Of a stretch of DNA of 64,000 nt, positions 24,491 through 34,447 are shown one piece after another (positions within the stretch are counted from its first letter, which is position 1; each line of letters opens with the position of its first letter). The notes under the pieces are model-generated. The model did no database searches. It was not told the DNA's origin and saw only the letters and a program-made list of their open reading frames with translations. Source of the DNA: Natronococcus pandeyae (GTDB lineage: Archaea > Halobacteriota > Halobacteria > Halobacteriales > Natrialbaceae); contig NZ_PHNJ01000007.1 of the NCBI RefSeq assembly GCF_008122205.1, forward strand, positions 124,001 through 188,000, read 5' to 3'. Made by a program: the position numbers and the translations under genes.

Positions 24491-25522
24491 ATGAACGAGA
24501 CCCCAGTCCACGACGTCCTGATCGTCGGCTCCGGCGTCGCCGGCCTCTCGGCCGCGATCTACGCCGCGCGGGCCGACCTCGAGCCGCTCGTGCTCGAGGG
24601 CCCCGAGCCGGGCGGCCAGCTCACGCTGACGACCGAGGTCGAGAACTACCTCGGCTTCCCCGAGGGGGTCGGCGGGATGGAGCTGATCCAGCACGGGAAG
24701 GAGCAGGCCGAGCGGTTCGGCGCCGAGTTCGAACACGGCACCGTCGAGGACGCGACCCTCGAGGAGCGACCGTTCGAACTCGAACTCTCGGACGGCGATT
24801 CCCTGCGAACCCGCGCGCTGATCGTCGCGACCGGCGCGAGCGCTCGCTGGGTTGGCGCCGAGAACGAAGACGAACTGATGGGCTACGGCCTCTCGACGTG
24901 TGCCACCTGCGACGGCGCCTTCCACCGCGGCGACGACGTACTCGTGATCGGCGGCGGCGACAGCGCGATGGAGGAGGCGCTGTTCCTCGCAAAGTTCGCC
25001 GACAGCGTCACGATCGTCCACCGTCGCGAGGACCTGCGCGCCTCCGAAGTCATGGCCAGGCGAGCCCGCGACCACGAGAAAATCGCGTTCCGCTGGAACG
25101 CCGAACTGCTCGAGATCCACGGCTCACAGGACGAGGGCGTCACGGGTGCGACGCTGGTGAGCCACCCCGACGGCTATCCGACGGAAAAGCTCGAATCTGG
25201 AACCGAGGTCGAACGCGAGGAGGTCGACGTCGGCGGCATCTTCTACGGCGTCGGCCACGTCCCGAACACGGCCTTTCTCGAGGACACCGCCGTCGAACTC
25301 GCGGAGTCGGGCCACCTGGAGACGCTCGAGGGAATGACGACCGAAACCGCGGTCCCGGGCGTCTTTGGCGCAGGCGACGTGATGGATCCCGACTACCGCC
25401 AGGCGGTAACGTCGGCGGGAACCGGGAGCATGGCCGCCCTCGACGCCGAAGCGTGGCTCGAGGAACAGGCAGCAACGGATTCCCACACTCGTTCCATCGC
25501 CGAAATCGAAGCGGACGACTGA
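24491..25522 (+). CDS. trxB: Thioredoxin reductase
   Basis: The 343-aa flavoprotein has FAD motif GSGVAGLS (13-20), redox pair C137-AT-C140, NAD(P)H-binding GGGDSAMEEALFL and terminal GAGDVMDPDYRQ. The length and order are those of low-molecular-weight thioredoxin reductases. The start codon follows the trxA stop directly, giving a trxA-trxB operon. Compared with the flavoprotein at 16675-17703, which has CLHC, this one has the canonical CATC and is the likely main thioredoxin reductase. Confidence 0.93.
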   Translation: MNETPVHDVLIVGSGVAGLSAAIYAARADLEPLVLEGPEPGGQLTLTTEVENYLGFPEGVGGMELIQHGKEQAERFGAEFEHGTVEDATLEERPFELELSDGDSLRTRALIVATGASARWVGAENEDELMGYGLSTCATCDGAFHRGDDVLVIGGGDSAMEEALFLAKFADSVTIVHRREDLRASEVMARRARDHEKIAFRWNAELLEIHGSQDEGVTGATLVSHPDGYPTEKLESGTEVEREEVDVGGIFYGVGHVPNTAFLEDTAVELAESGHLETLEGMTTETAVPGVFGAGDVMDPDYRQAVTSAGTGSMAALDAEAWLEEQAATDSHTRSIAEIEADD

Positions 25523-26186
25523 CGTCGGACGAACCGTTTTGCCCACAGCTGAAAGAGAGGAATAAACTGTGGAATGGAATTTCTCGTCGGTATTCTAATT
25601 CTAAATTATATGTTTGTTTTCTTGTTATATACTTATCTACTTTCATACATCTATTTCAGCAGGAAACGTTCTTCCTTCCGGTGGTAGGGGGCCTTGATAG
25701 CCTGTAAGGCCCAGATATAAAATAGTCCAGAAATTTTCGGTCCAAAGACATAAATATCTAGTAACGGAACTAGTATCTATTCTTTCATACGACGCAGCTT
25801 CAGTGTGTCGATAGATCAACACGTTCTCGTTTAACGATAGTAAATATATATGGTGAGCTAACCTGTCGCAGAAGTGGATGGAAATAGCCAGTCATTATGA
25901 GAACGATAGAATTTAATTACATCTGTACTACTGTAAACCTCGTCTGATGAGTACCGAGACCGAGATCACATTCGAACGAAACCCTGTTCACCGATACCGA
26001 GAGGCGATCGATCTTCGAGACGAGCGCATGATCGAACGCGGATGAGCCCCGCTCGAGCAACGAGGAGATTTAGCATCATCAAACGGTGTGTGAAAGCGTA
26101 AACTAGTCGCTTCCGCCGTCTGAGACCCACGGCTATCGAGATGACTCGAGGTATCTGGGCGAGAATGCAACGAACGACAGTCGAGC
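25523..26186. other. AT-rich gene-poor stretch
   Basis: Bases about 25560-25960 are much richer in A and T than the rest of the window, without an open frame of note. There are several TATA-like words. The abrupt composition change next to the catabolic island suggests a former insertion or integration boundary, or a regulatory island. Confidence 0.5.
25947..26045 (+). CDS. Possible 32-aa ORF
   Basis: ATG at 25947 opens MSTETEITFERNPVHRYREA.., with acidic haloarchaeal codon use, and stops at 26045. It may be the surviving 5' end of a lost gene. No family is recognised. Confidence 0.3.
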   Translation: MSTETEITFERNPVHRYREAIDLRDERMIERG

Positions 26187-27146
26187 CTACGAAAGCGAGA
26201 CCGGGTCGCCGGTTTCGATCGCTTCGTTTGCAGCTAAGGTTAGCTCGAGGGTCTTCGCGGCGTCCCCGTAGTCGGTCCTGACGTACGTGTCGTCCTGCTC
26301 GGTCACGGCGGCGACGAACGCGTCTGCCTCTCGGCGAAGCGCCTCGTTCGAGTCGTCGGACTCGTACTCGATAGTCTCGTCGTCCACAGTCCCGGTGAGC
26401 CTCCGGTGAGTGAAATCGAGTTCGAGGTAGAACCCGTCGCCGACCAACTCGAGTTTTCGACCGACCGGCGTCACGCAGTTCGTCGAGACGTGGCTGACGA
26501 CGCCGTTCTCGTGTTTCATCGTGGTGGAGTTGACGTCTTCGAAGTCGATCGACTCGAGGTTTACGCGCGACCCCCCGAACGCGGCGACGCGCTCGACGTC
26601 GCCGCCGAAGTACCGGACGAGGTCGAAGACGTGCGTCGACAGCTGGACGTTACCGCCACCGGACTTCTCTTTCTGTCGTCCCCACTCGCGCCCGGGAACG
26701 CCGCCCCAGTATCGGCCATCGATGAGGCTTATCGTTCGATCGTCGATCAGTTCCTCGGCGCGCTCGACCAGACTCGAGTAGCGGAACAGATAGCCGGACT
26801 GGGAGATGACGCCATGGTCCTCGATGGCGGCCCGAATTTCTCTCGCCTTCTCGTTCGTCCGTGCGACCGGTTTCTCGACGAGGAGATCGAGCCCTTGCTC
26901 GGCAGCCGTGATCGCCTGCCCGGTGTGAGCGAACGAGGGGATCGCGATGATGACGGCGTCGAGTCGCTCGTTTCGGTAGAGCCTCTCGTAATCCGTATAC
27001 ACCGTTGCACCGCGTTGCTCCGCGACGCTGCGGGCAGTCGACTCGTCGAGATCACAGATCGCAGTAACGGCGACATCGTCGTGCCGATCGAGCTGGTCGA
27101 GTAGTCGCTGGCCCATAACGCCAGCACCGATACAGGCGACATCCAT
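26187..27146 (-). CDS. Gfo/Idh/MocA-family oxidoreductase (1)
   Basis: The 319-aa protein begins at ATG 27146 with the Rossmann motif CIGAGVMGQRLL. VVIIAIPSFAH and the catalytic-region EKPVA (lysine conserved) follow, then SGYLFRYSS and the C-terminal beta-sheet domain with STHVFDLVRYFGG. These NAD(P)-dependent enzymes oxidise or reduce sugar or inositol hydroxyls. The gene is leaderless with TATA at 27170-27178. It lies directly downstream of the ABC binding-protein gene on the same strand. Confidence 0.88.
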   Translation of the reverse strand: MDVACIGAGVMGQRLLDQLDRHDDVAVTAICDLDESTARSVAEQRGATVYTDYERLYRNERLDAVIIAIPSFAHTGQAITAAEQGLDLLVEKPVARTNEKAREIRAAIEDHGVISQSGYLFRYSSLVERAEELIDDRTISLIDGRYWGGVPGREWGRQKEKSGGGNVQLSTHVFDLVRYFGGDVERVAAFGGSRVNLESIDFEDVNSTTMKHENGVVSHVSTNCVTPVGRKLELVGDGFYLELDFTHRRLTGTVDDETIEYESDDSNEALRREADAFVAAVTEQDDTYVRTDYGDAAKTLELTLAANEAIETGDPVSLS

Positions 27147-27169
27147 ATCGATGGTAACGTCTCCGAATG

Positions 27170-27178
27170 ATAATAAGT
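27170..27178 (-). promoter_or_regulatory. TATA box of oxidoreductase (1)
   Basis: CTTATTATC on the minus strand is centred 28 bases before the ATG at 27146. It fixes this start over the longer upstream frame. Confidence 0.6.
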
Positions 27179-27307
27179 GTGCCGTCCAGGAGACCATCCG
27201 TGGCCGGGGAAAACGGCGTCCAATCACAGTACAGCACGTGAGACAGAACCGTTCTCTCGTCGGTTCGGACGAGCAGTTGTACGCTCGAATACCGACGAGG
27301 GGCGGTT

Positions 27308-29158
27308 CTAACGCGGTGAAACGTGGCCCCGCTTCAGGCCACGGAACGCACCGCGGTACGCTTTCCAGTCGGACGTATCCGTGTCGAACTCGAAGTCCCG
27401 GGTGTTGCCGAAGGTCCCGGACTGGACTTCGACGAGGTCGATCCCGGGCAGGTGGAAGTTCCAGTACCACGAAAACGTCTCGGCGATCTCCCTGTTGCGC
27501 TGTTCGTCCTGGACGGTTCGCCACTCCTGGTCGAGGTCGAAGATATTGATCTCCTCGGTCGAGCCGGAGAGATCCTCCTGTCCAACCTCGGTCGGGAGTT
27601 CGAGCACGATTTCGCGACCGTTGTACGGCGATCGCGTCTCTCCCTCGTCGAGTGCCTGCTCGATGTCGATCGCGTCGCCCAGTTCGTTACTGTGCGTGTG
27701 ATTGTGTCGGAAGTAGTAGAACGGGTGTGCAGTCTGTGCGCCGTGACTGCCGATAGTCATATCGAAATCGATGTTGTCGGACGTTCGATCGTTGAACGTC
27801 GCCGATTCGAGGGCGTTGAGATCGATCTCGAGCCCGAAGTTCGCGAGTTGATCCGAGATCGAACGTGCGAGGTTCGTCTGGTAGTCCGGGATCACGATCT
27901 CCAGCGACACGACGTCGCCATCCTCGTCGACCCACTCGTCGCCGTCGAGTTCGTATCCGGCCTGCTCCATCAGCTCTGTCGCGGCGTCCTCGTCGTCTTC
28001 GACCGAGTAGTCGATGTAGTCCGCGACGTAGTCGTCGTCGAGCCAGTTCGACGTGACGTCCGCCGGAAGGCCGGTTTGGGCTTCCCGCGGCGTACTCTCG
28101 TTGTTGTAGTTCGTCGAGATGTGCTCGAGGTTCAGGACGTGTGCGATCGCTCGACGAACCTCGTACTGGCGGACGTGTTCCGCTCCCGGGCCCTGTTCGT
28201 AGAACTCGAGCTTTCGCATGAAGGTATCCTCGTACACGGAAACGTCCTCCATGTGATCGGGAGCCGCACCCTCGCCGACCCACTGCTGCAGCAATCCGAA
28301 GCCGAAGTCGACGTCGCCGCCCTGAATTCGCTGTGCGAGGGCGTCGTCCTGTGCGAGGATGAACTCGAACTCGTCGACCTCGATCTGATCCGCGTAGGGG
28401 TGGTCCTCGAACAGTTCGAAGTAAATTCCTTCCGTGTCGTAATCGACGATCTGGAACGGGCCGTTTCCGAGCCCCTCATCCATGACCGTCGAAATGTGCA
28501 GTGGCATCTCGTCGGCCATCTCTTCTTGAATCTGGAGACGCTCGTCCTGGTCGGACGCGTCCTGGAGTTCTTCCGCCCACGGCTTGCATTTGTCGCGGTG
28601 GATGCGTTGCATCGCACCGAGATACCCGCCCAGATTGTACTGGAGCAACTCGGGGTTCTGTGGCTCTTCGTACACTCGAGTCAGCGTCATCTCGTCTTCG
28701 AGAATAAGCTCTTCGAGTTCGCTACCGTCTCCCTGGAAGAGACGGGCACACTCCTCGAACCAGTACTTGTCCTCGGCGGTGATTGGATCCCCGTTCCACC
28801 AGTACCAGCCGTCCGCGAACTCCACGGTCACGGAGTATTCGTCGGCGTCGTACTCCCAGTCTTCGATCTGTTCGAACGCGATCGATCCGTCGGCGAAGAA
28901 CCGCTGCACCGGCTCGAGCATCATCCACGACTGGGACCATGGGTACCCCCCCGCCCAGTGGTTGAAGTTCATCTCGTCCGGGATCGTCGGCTGCCACGAC
29001 CGGATCGTACTCGGTCCGTCCTCGTCGTCGTCCGTCTCGCCACCCATACACCCGGCAAGGCCCCCCGCGACCATCGCCGAACTCGCAGCGAGCATCTGTC
29101 GCCGCGTAATGAACTCCTCGGCAGAGTCCACGGTGCCGTATCTGTCACTGTTTGGCAT
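27308..29158 (-). CDS. ABC importer substrate-binding lipoprotein (SBP family 5)
   Basis: The 616-aa protein starts at ATG 29158 (MPNSDRYG). A Tat signal (TRRQMLAASSAMVAGG) and lipobox LAGC anchor it outside the membrane. The mature part is a family 5 (DppA/OppA-type) periplasmic-binding fold: DGWYWWNGDPITAED near the N-terminus, GNGPFQIVDYD, and VRRAIAHVLN in the second lobe. Such proteins bind peptides, oligosaccharides or nickel. Beside lyase and glycosidase genes, an oligosaccharide is the more likely ligand. It should deliver substrate to the divergently encoded importer at 29.8-34.4 kb. Confidence 0.9.
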   Translation of the reverse strand: MPNSDRYGTVDSAEEFITRRQMLAASSAMVAGGLAGCMGGETDDDEDGPSTIRSWQPTIPDEMNFNHWAGGYPWSQSWMMLEPVQRFFADGSIAFEQIEDWEYDADEYSVTVEFADGWYWWNGDPITAEDKYWFEECARLFQGDGSELEELILEDEMTLTRVYEEPQNPELLQYNLGGYLGAMQRIHRDKCKPWAEELQDASDQDERLQIQEEMADEMPLHISTVMDEGLGNGPFQIVDYDTEGIYFELFEDHPYADQIEVDEFEFILAQDDALAQRIQGGDVDFGFGLLQQWVGEGAAPDHMEDVSVYEDTFMRKLEFYEQGPGAEHVRQYEVRRAIAHVLNLEHISTNYNNESTPREAQTGLPADVTSNWLDDDYVADYIDYSVEDDEDAATELMEQAGYELDGDEWVDEDGDVVSLEIVIPDYQTNLARSISDQLANFGLEIDLNALESATFNDRTSDNIDFDMTIGSHGAQTAHPFYYFRHNHTHSNELGDAIDIEQALDEGETRSPYNGREIVLELPTEVGQEDLSGSTEEINIFDLDQEWRTVQDEQRNREIAETFSWYWNFHLPGIDLVEVQSGTFGNTRDFEFDTDTSDWKAYRGAFRGLKRGHVSPR

Positions 29159-29343
29159 ACGCAACTACTGTTACAAGTCATTGGTTAAATATTTTTCTCG
29201 GGTTTGCACGTACGGGTTGACGGATCGCCGTCATTTCGGCGAGACATACCTGCGTTTTACGCCGCGGTAGCCGTCCCCGTCACTATCTGCTCTGTAATCG
29301 GCTGCCGTATCCCCCGTCACTCGAGGACGAAACGTGTCGCGGT

Positions 29344-29604
29344 TCAATCCTGACGAAGCCGCTTTAGCAAAAGGTAAAACGAACCCGCAGAGATAATCGC
29401 CGAGATACCGAACACGCCGAGCATGCCGGCGATGACGCCGTCCTGACTGGTGAATTGAACGCCGCTCTCGAAGACGGCGCCGACGAGCAGTAGAACGACA
29501 CCGATCGCGACGATCGACAACAGAAGCGATCCCCGAAGTATCTTGAGTAACCTGTACAGCAGTTCTTCTGCCGAACGTCTCTCGTTCTGCTTCGCAGTTG
29601 CCAT
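29344..29604 (-). CDS. Two-helix small membrane protein
   Basis: The 86-aa protein starts at ATG 29604 (MATAKQNERRSAEELLYRLL). Two transmembrane helices flank a short polar loop, and the chain ends with a basic LKRLRQD tail. It sits between the binding-protein gene and the ATPase gene. A second two-helix protein of similar layout lies at 32031-32255. It could be an accessory part of the importer; this is inference. Confidence 0.6.
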   Translation of the reverse strand: MATAKQNERRSAEELLYRLLKILRGSLLLSIVAIGVVLLLVGAVFESGVQFTSQDGVIAGMLGVFGISAIISAGSFYLLLKRLRQD

Positions 29605-29798
29605 TGTCTGGGCCCTACGTTCTATAAGATTCAATATAAATCTTTGTCCGGCGGGCGAGTCCGGTGGGGCAGTGAAGCCGTCGCAAAGATTAATATGTAT
29701 GTTGTGACAAACCATCACTACCGGAAGACCGATGTCCCACGCTATCGTCGAAGACGCAGTAGCAGCGATGGAGTGGGTCGGTATCCATCATCTAAACT

Positions 29799-31985
29799 AT
29801 GACCCGAACTGAACTCGACGTCACACACGAATACAGTAGCTCACAGGACGTTATTCTCGAGGTACGCGACGTGGACGTGACGTTCGACATGGACCGCGGC
29901 ACCTCCCGCGTCCTCGACGGCGTGAGTTTCGACGTCCACCGCGACGAGATGCTCGGAATCGTCGGGGAGAGCGGGAGCGGAAAGTCGATGTTCGCGTCCG
30001 CCCTGCTCCACGCGGTCGTCGATCCCGGACAGGTGTCCGGAGAGATCATCTACCATCCCCCCGACGGAGAGCCTGTCGACGTGCTTTCGTTGACCGAAAC
30101 CCAGCTCGAAAAGTTCCGCTGGGAAGAGATCTCGATGGTGTTCCAGGGGGCGATGAGTTCGTTCAACCCGACGATGAAGATCAGGGAGCACTTCGAGGAA
30201 ACGATCAGGGCCCACGGAAAGGACCTCGAGGAGCGAATGGCCCACGGGCGGCAGCTTCTCGCGGATCTCTACCTCGACCCGGACCGCGTCCTCGATTCGT
30301 ACCCGCACGAACTTTCCGGCGGGATGAAACAGCGAACCCTCATCGCGCTGAGCCTGATCCTCGAACCGAAGGTGCTCGTGATGGACGAACCGACTGCGGC
30401 GCTCGACTTGCTCATGCAGCGGTCGATCATGAGCCTCCTGGGGAGCCTCCAGGAGGAGTACGATCTGACGGTCGTCTTTATTACACACGACCTGCCGCTC
30501 GTCGCCGGCCTGGCCGATCGACTCGCGGTCATGTACGCGTTCGAGTTCGTCGAGTACGGTCCCAGCGAGGAGCTCATTCGGGACGCCGCACACCCCTACA
30601 CGCGAGCCCTGTTGAAGTCGGTCCCGAGCGTCGACGCGACCTTAGAAGATATGCACCCGATCGAGGGCGAGAGCCCCGATCCGGTCGAGGCACCGAGGGG
30701 CTGTTCGTACCACCCTCGCTGTCCGCTCGCGACCGAGGAGTGTAAGCAATCGGATCCGGAGTACCACGACGTCACCAGCGAGCGAGGAGCCGCCTGCTTC
30801 CACTGGGAACGGGCGAGCGACGAAATCGAGTACGCACTCGGCGTGGATCCGGATAGCACCGTGAACTCGTCCTCGGTATCCGAATCCACCGAGGAGACCG
30901 TCGTCTCGCTGGACGACGTCGACGTTCACTTCGAGCAGTCGGGACTTATCGACGAACTGTTCGGCAAAGAAAGCGTGGTTCGAGCGGTCAACGACGTGTC
31001 GATCGACCTCCGGGAAAACGAGGTCGTCGCGCTCGTCGGCGAATCCGGGTGTGGGAAGACCACCCTGGGCAAGACCGCGATCGGCCTCCAGGAGCCGACG
31101 GGCGGCACCGTCAGCTACCGTGGGCAGGACATCTGGGAAGCGAAGGCCGGGAACGGCGACTACGAGTTCGACGACATCCGACGGGCGCTGCAGATCGTCC
31201 ATCAGGACCCCGGCAGTTCGCTGAACTCTTCCCGGACCGTCCGCGCGAGCCTGTCAGCTCCGCTGAAACGCTGGCGGCCGGACCTCAGCCCGAGCGACCG
31301 CGAAACGGTGATCTACAATCTGCTCGAGCGCGTCGGCATGAAGCCGCCCGAGGACTACGCCGCGCGGTTCCCACACCAGCTCAGCGGCGGTGAACAGCAG
31401 CGCGTCGTCCTCGTTCGTGCGCTGCTGATGAGTCCCGACCTCATCCTCGCCGACGAAGCGGTCAGCGCACTCGACGTCTCGCTGCGAGTGGAGATGATGG
31501 ATATGATGCTCGACCTGCAGGAGATGTTCGATACGTCGTACCTGTTCATCTCCCACGACTTCTCGAACGCGCGGTATCTCACCGAGAAGTCCGACGGACG
31601 AATCGGGATCATGTATCTCGGCAACCTCGTCGAGATCGGTCCGGCACAGGAGATTATTCACGATCCAAAACACCCCTACACCAAGGTCCTCCGGTGGGCG
31701 ACCCCGCCGCTGGACCCGGACGAGGCGAAGGAGGCGAACGCCACCGACCCGCCGATCCGAGAGATCGACATCCCCGATCCGACGGATCCGCCGAGCGGCT
31801 GCCCGTTCCAGACGCGATGCCCCGAAGCCCGCGAGGTCTGCACACAGGAAGCCCCCGAACTGAAAGATACCGAGGGCGCCTCTCGGGTCGCCTGCTTCCG
31901 CGAGGACGAACACCACGAGTACTGGGAGAGCGAACCGCTCGAGAGTGAGACGGTTTCACTCGAGACGGAGACCGCGGACGACTGA
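29799..31985 (+). CDS. Fused double ATP-binding subunit of a Dpp/Opp-type ABC importer
   Basis: This 728-aa protein contains two complete ABC ATPase domains. Domain 1 (about 20-280) has Walker A GESGSGKS, signature LSGGMKQR and Walker B VLVMDEPT. Domain 2 (about 365-620) has GESGCGKTT, LSGGEQQR and LILADEAV, where the usual proline after DE is alanine. Each is followed by the cysteine-rich oligopeptide-transport C-terminal domain (GCSYHPRCPL..C and GCPFQTRCPEAREVC). It therefore equals DppD and DppF joined in one chain. It energises uptake through the permeases encoded downstream. Confidence 0.93.
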   Translation: MTRTELDVTHEYSSSQDVILEVRDVDVTFDMDRGTSRVLDGVSFDVHRDEMLGIVGESGSGKSMFASALLHAVVDPGQVSGEIIYHPPDGEPVDVLSLTETQLEKFRWEEISMVFQGAMSSFNPTMKIREHFEETIRAHGKDLEERMAHGRQLLADLYLDPDRVLDSYPHELSGGMKQRTLIALSLILEPKVLVMDEPTAALDLLMQRSIMSLLGSLQEEYDLTVVFITHDLPLVAGLADRLAVMYAFEFVEYGPSEELIRDAAHPYTRALLKSVPSVDATLEDMHPIEGESPDPVEAPRGCSYHPRCPLATEECKQSDPEYHDVTSERGAACFHWERASDEIEYALGVDPDSTVNSSSVSESTEETVVSLDDVDVHFEQSGLIDELFGKESVVRAVNDVSIDLRENEVVALVGESGCGKTTLGKTAIGLQEPTGGTVSYRGQDIWEAKAGNGDYEFDDIRRALQIVHQDPGSSLNSSRTVRASLSAPLKRWRPDLSPSDRETVIYNLLERVGMKPPEDYAARFPHQLSGGEQQRVVLVRALLMSPDLILADEAVSALDVSLRVEMMDMMLDLQEMFDTSYLFISHDFSNARYLTEKSDGRIGIMYLGNLVEIGPAQEIIHDPKHPYTKVLRWATPPLDPDEAKEANATDPPIREIDIPDPTDPPSGCPFQTRCPEAREVCTQEAPELKDTEGASRVACFREDEHHEYWESEPLESETVSLETETADD

Positions 31986-32030
31986 AATCGACCAAACGTT
32001 TTTGCTAACGCACGGAACAGTGAGAGATAG

Positions 32031-32255
32031 ATGAACAATAAATACGACAAAACGTTTCTCGAGCACCTCTGTGACTACGAGAGCGCGTGGCGGATGCTAT
32101 TTACGTTCTCGGTCGGCCTGCTCGGACTCATGATCATCTGGATCGTCGCTGCCGAACCCGGCTCCGAGACGTTCGTCATCACGCTTATGAACATCGTCGG
32201 ACTTTCCGGGATGGCACTACTGAGCGGGGGGATACTGTGGCGGTGTCTCTGGTGA
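32031..32255 (+). CDS. Two-helix small membrane protein between importer genes
   Basis: The 74-aa protein has helix 1 at about residues 22-42 and helix 2 at about 50-68, with a short periplasmic-side loop AAEPGSETF and tail WRCLW. It lies between the ATPase and permease genes on the same strand, so it is probably co-transcribed. No family is recognised. Confidence 0.55.
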   Translation: MNNKYDKTFLEHLCDYESAWRMLFTFSVGLLGLMIIWIVAAEPGSETFVITLMNIVGLSGMALLSGGILWRCLW

Positions 32256-32322
32256 TTCACGGTCGGAACCCGCCGCGGGATAAGATATATTACCAATGCA
32301 CGCAGATACCATATCATCGTAG

Positions 32323-33345
32323 ATGAGATACTTTGCCAAGCGAATGATTCACGCAGTCGTGACACTCGTGTCTGTGACGACGGTCACGTTTGCGCTCTTT
32401 CGGCTTATGCCGGGAAACCCGGCCCAGGCGATGCGTGCACAGTTCGAATCTGACATGGAGGCGGGTGGGGGAACGGCCGACCCCGAGGTGCTCGACGCGA
32501 TGGTCGAACAACACACCGGATTCGATCCCGACCAGCCGTGGTACGTCCAGTACTTCGAGTACCTTCAGGACATCATCCTCTACCAGGATTTCGGTCACTC
32601 GTACTTCTACAACGAGCCGGTGTTCGACATTCTGTTTACGGCGATGCCGTGGTCCGTCTTCATCAGCGTCTACGGACTGGCGCTCGGATACACGACAAAC
32701 ATCCTTCTCGGAGCGGCGATGGCCTACAAGGAAGGCTCGCGATTCGATAGTTACATGACCGTCCTCGCGACGTTCCTGAACTCGGTTCCGTACTACGTGG
32801 GCGCAATCCTCTTTCTCGCGTTTTTCGGCTACGAGCTCGGCCTCTTCCCGACCGGCGGCCGGTACAACACGAGCCTGGAAGCCGGTCTGAACGTCCGGTT
32901 CATGGCAAGCATCTCTTATCACGCCGTACTGCCGATCATGTCGAGTTTCATCGTCGGCTTCGGCGGGGGAGCCCTCTCGATGCGAGGGAACTCCATCCGA
33001 ATCCTGGGTGAGGACTATCTCCGCGTCGCGCGGCTTCGCGGAATCAGTTCGCCGCGTATCGCGACCCGCTACGTCGCGCGCAACGCGATCCTGCCGCTGT
33101 ACACCCAGATGATGATCGGCATCGCCGCGGTGTTCTCGAGCAGCGTCCTCCTCGAGTTTATCTTCACGTACCCCGGCGTCGGCTGGTACACGTTCGACGC
33201 GGTCATGCGGCGTGATTATCCGCTGTTGATGGGATCGTTCCTGTTCTTTACGATCGTCACGCTCATCGGCATCCTCATCGCCGAGTTCACGTACGGTATC
33301 GTCGACCCACGAATCGGATCTGGTGATCAGAGTGAGTCATACTAA
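32323..33345 (+). CDS. ABC importer permease, DppB type
   Basis: The 340-aa protein has six transmembrane helices. MRYFAKRMIHAVVTLVSVTTVTFALFRLMPGNP is the classical DppB start, and the cytoplasmic EAA loop reads EDYLRVARLRGISSPRI. It is one half of the membrane channel and pairs with the DppC-like protein encoded next. The stop overlaps the start of the following gene. Confidence 0.92.
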   Translation: MRYFAKRMIHAVVTLVSVTTVTFALFRLMPGNPAQAMRAQFESDMEAGGGTADPEVLDAMVEQHTGFDPDQPWYVQYFEYLQDIILYQDFGHSYFYNEPVFDILFTAMPWSVFISVYGLALGYTTNILLGAAMAYKEGSRFDSYMTVLATFLNSVPYYVGAILFLAFFGYELGLFPTGGRYNTSLEAGLNVRFMASISYHAVLPIMSSFIVGFGGGALSMRGNSIRILGEDYLRVARLRGISSPRIATRYVARNAILPLYTQMMIGIAAVFSSSVLLEFIFTYPGVGWYTFDAVMRRDYPLLMGSFLFFTIVTLIGILIAEFTYGIVDPRIGSGDQSESY

Positions 33346-34447
33346 CGAATCAGGACTGGAGACGAACGAACAGCTCAGCGACGAACAACTGTTCGGCCAC
33401 CTTTCGGAAGCCGAAACGGTCGACCTCTCGAGACGGGAACGTTTCGAGCGGGCACTGGACGCGTACGTCCTCGCACCGGGCCGGGTCGCCTGGAACGACT
33501 GGCGAACGCAGGTGGGGATCGTCGTCATCAGTCTGTTCGTCTTCTTTGGGACGATCGGGCCGCGATTGGTAACCGCACCGGGGACGAATCAGGCACCGAA
33601 CAATCTACAGCCGTTCCACGGCGGGATCGCTGCCCTCTGGGAGGAGGGCGGCTGGATCGACTTCGGCTCCGCTCACGAGCTCTCAGTGGGCGCGATCTCG
33701 ATACCGGGGTTCGTCATCCGGTTCCCGCTCGGTGCCGACAACTACGGGACGCCGATCGGTCGGAACCTCATCCACGCGACGCCGGACATGCTCGAGATGG
33801 TGGTTGCCGGGGCGCTCGTCTCCGTCGGTCTCGCCGCGATCTTCGGGATTACGGCCGGCTACAAGGGGGGTAAACTGGACGAGTTCCTCATGTACGTCAC
33901 AGACGTCGTCATGACGATGCCCGGGCTGCCGCTGCTCATCGTCCTGACGGCGATCTGGGCGCCCCGACAGGCGTGGCTCGTCGGCGTCGTTCTGGCGATC
34001 GACGCCTGGCCGGGACTCGCACGCGCGCTTCGGTCCCAGGTCCTGACCCTCCGCCAGGAGTCGTACGTCGAGGCCTCCCGGACGATGGGGATCCCCTCGA
34101 GAACGATCCTCTCTCGAGACATCTCGCCGCAACTGATGCCGTACATTCTCATCAACTTCGCGAACGCGGGCCGCCAGGTGGTCTTCGGCTCCGTCGCCCT
34201 CTACTTCCTCGGTGTCCTCCCGTTCACGAGCGCGAACTGGGGGATCATGATGCAGACGGCGTACTCGGAAGCCCACGCGCTGGTCAACCTGAGTAACTTC
34301 TACCAGATCTTCTGGCCGATGGCCGCGGTCGTCGTCCTCTCGTTCGGCCTGATCCTGTTCGCCCAGGGGATGGACCGCGTGTTCAACCCGCGCATCAGGG
34401 CGCGACACGCGAAGAAGGTCGGCAGCGACGAAGAGCAACTCAACTAG
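33332..34447 (+). CDS. ABC importer permease, DppC type
   Basis: The 371-aa protein has an N-terminal cytoplasmic extension of about 60 residues before TM1 and a long extracellular segment after it. The core helices contain the EAA loop QESYVEASRTMGIPSRTIL. A GTG start at 33332 (or 33323) overlaps the previous stop, which points to translational coupling. With the DppB protein it forms the pathway fed by the binding lipoprotein at 27308-29158. Confidence 0.92.
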   Translation: MSHTNESGLETNEQLSDEQLFGHLSEAETVDLSRRERFERALDAYVLAPGRVAWNDWRTQVGIVVISLFVFFGTIGPRLVTAPGTNQAPNNLQPFHGGIAALWEEGGWIDFGSAHELSVGAISIPGFVIRFPLGADNYGTPIGRNLIHATPDMLEMVVAGALVSVGLAAIFGITAGYKGGKLDEFLMYVTDVVMTMPGLPLLIVLTAIWAPRQAWLVGVVLAIDAWPGLARALRSQVLTLRQESYVEASRTMGIPSRTILSRDISPQLMPYILINFANAGRQVVFGSVALYFLGVLPFTSANWGIMMQTAYSEAHALVNLSNFYQIFWPMAAVVVLSFGLILFAQGMDRVFNPRIRARHAKKVGSDEEQLN

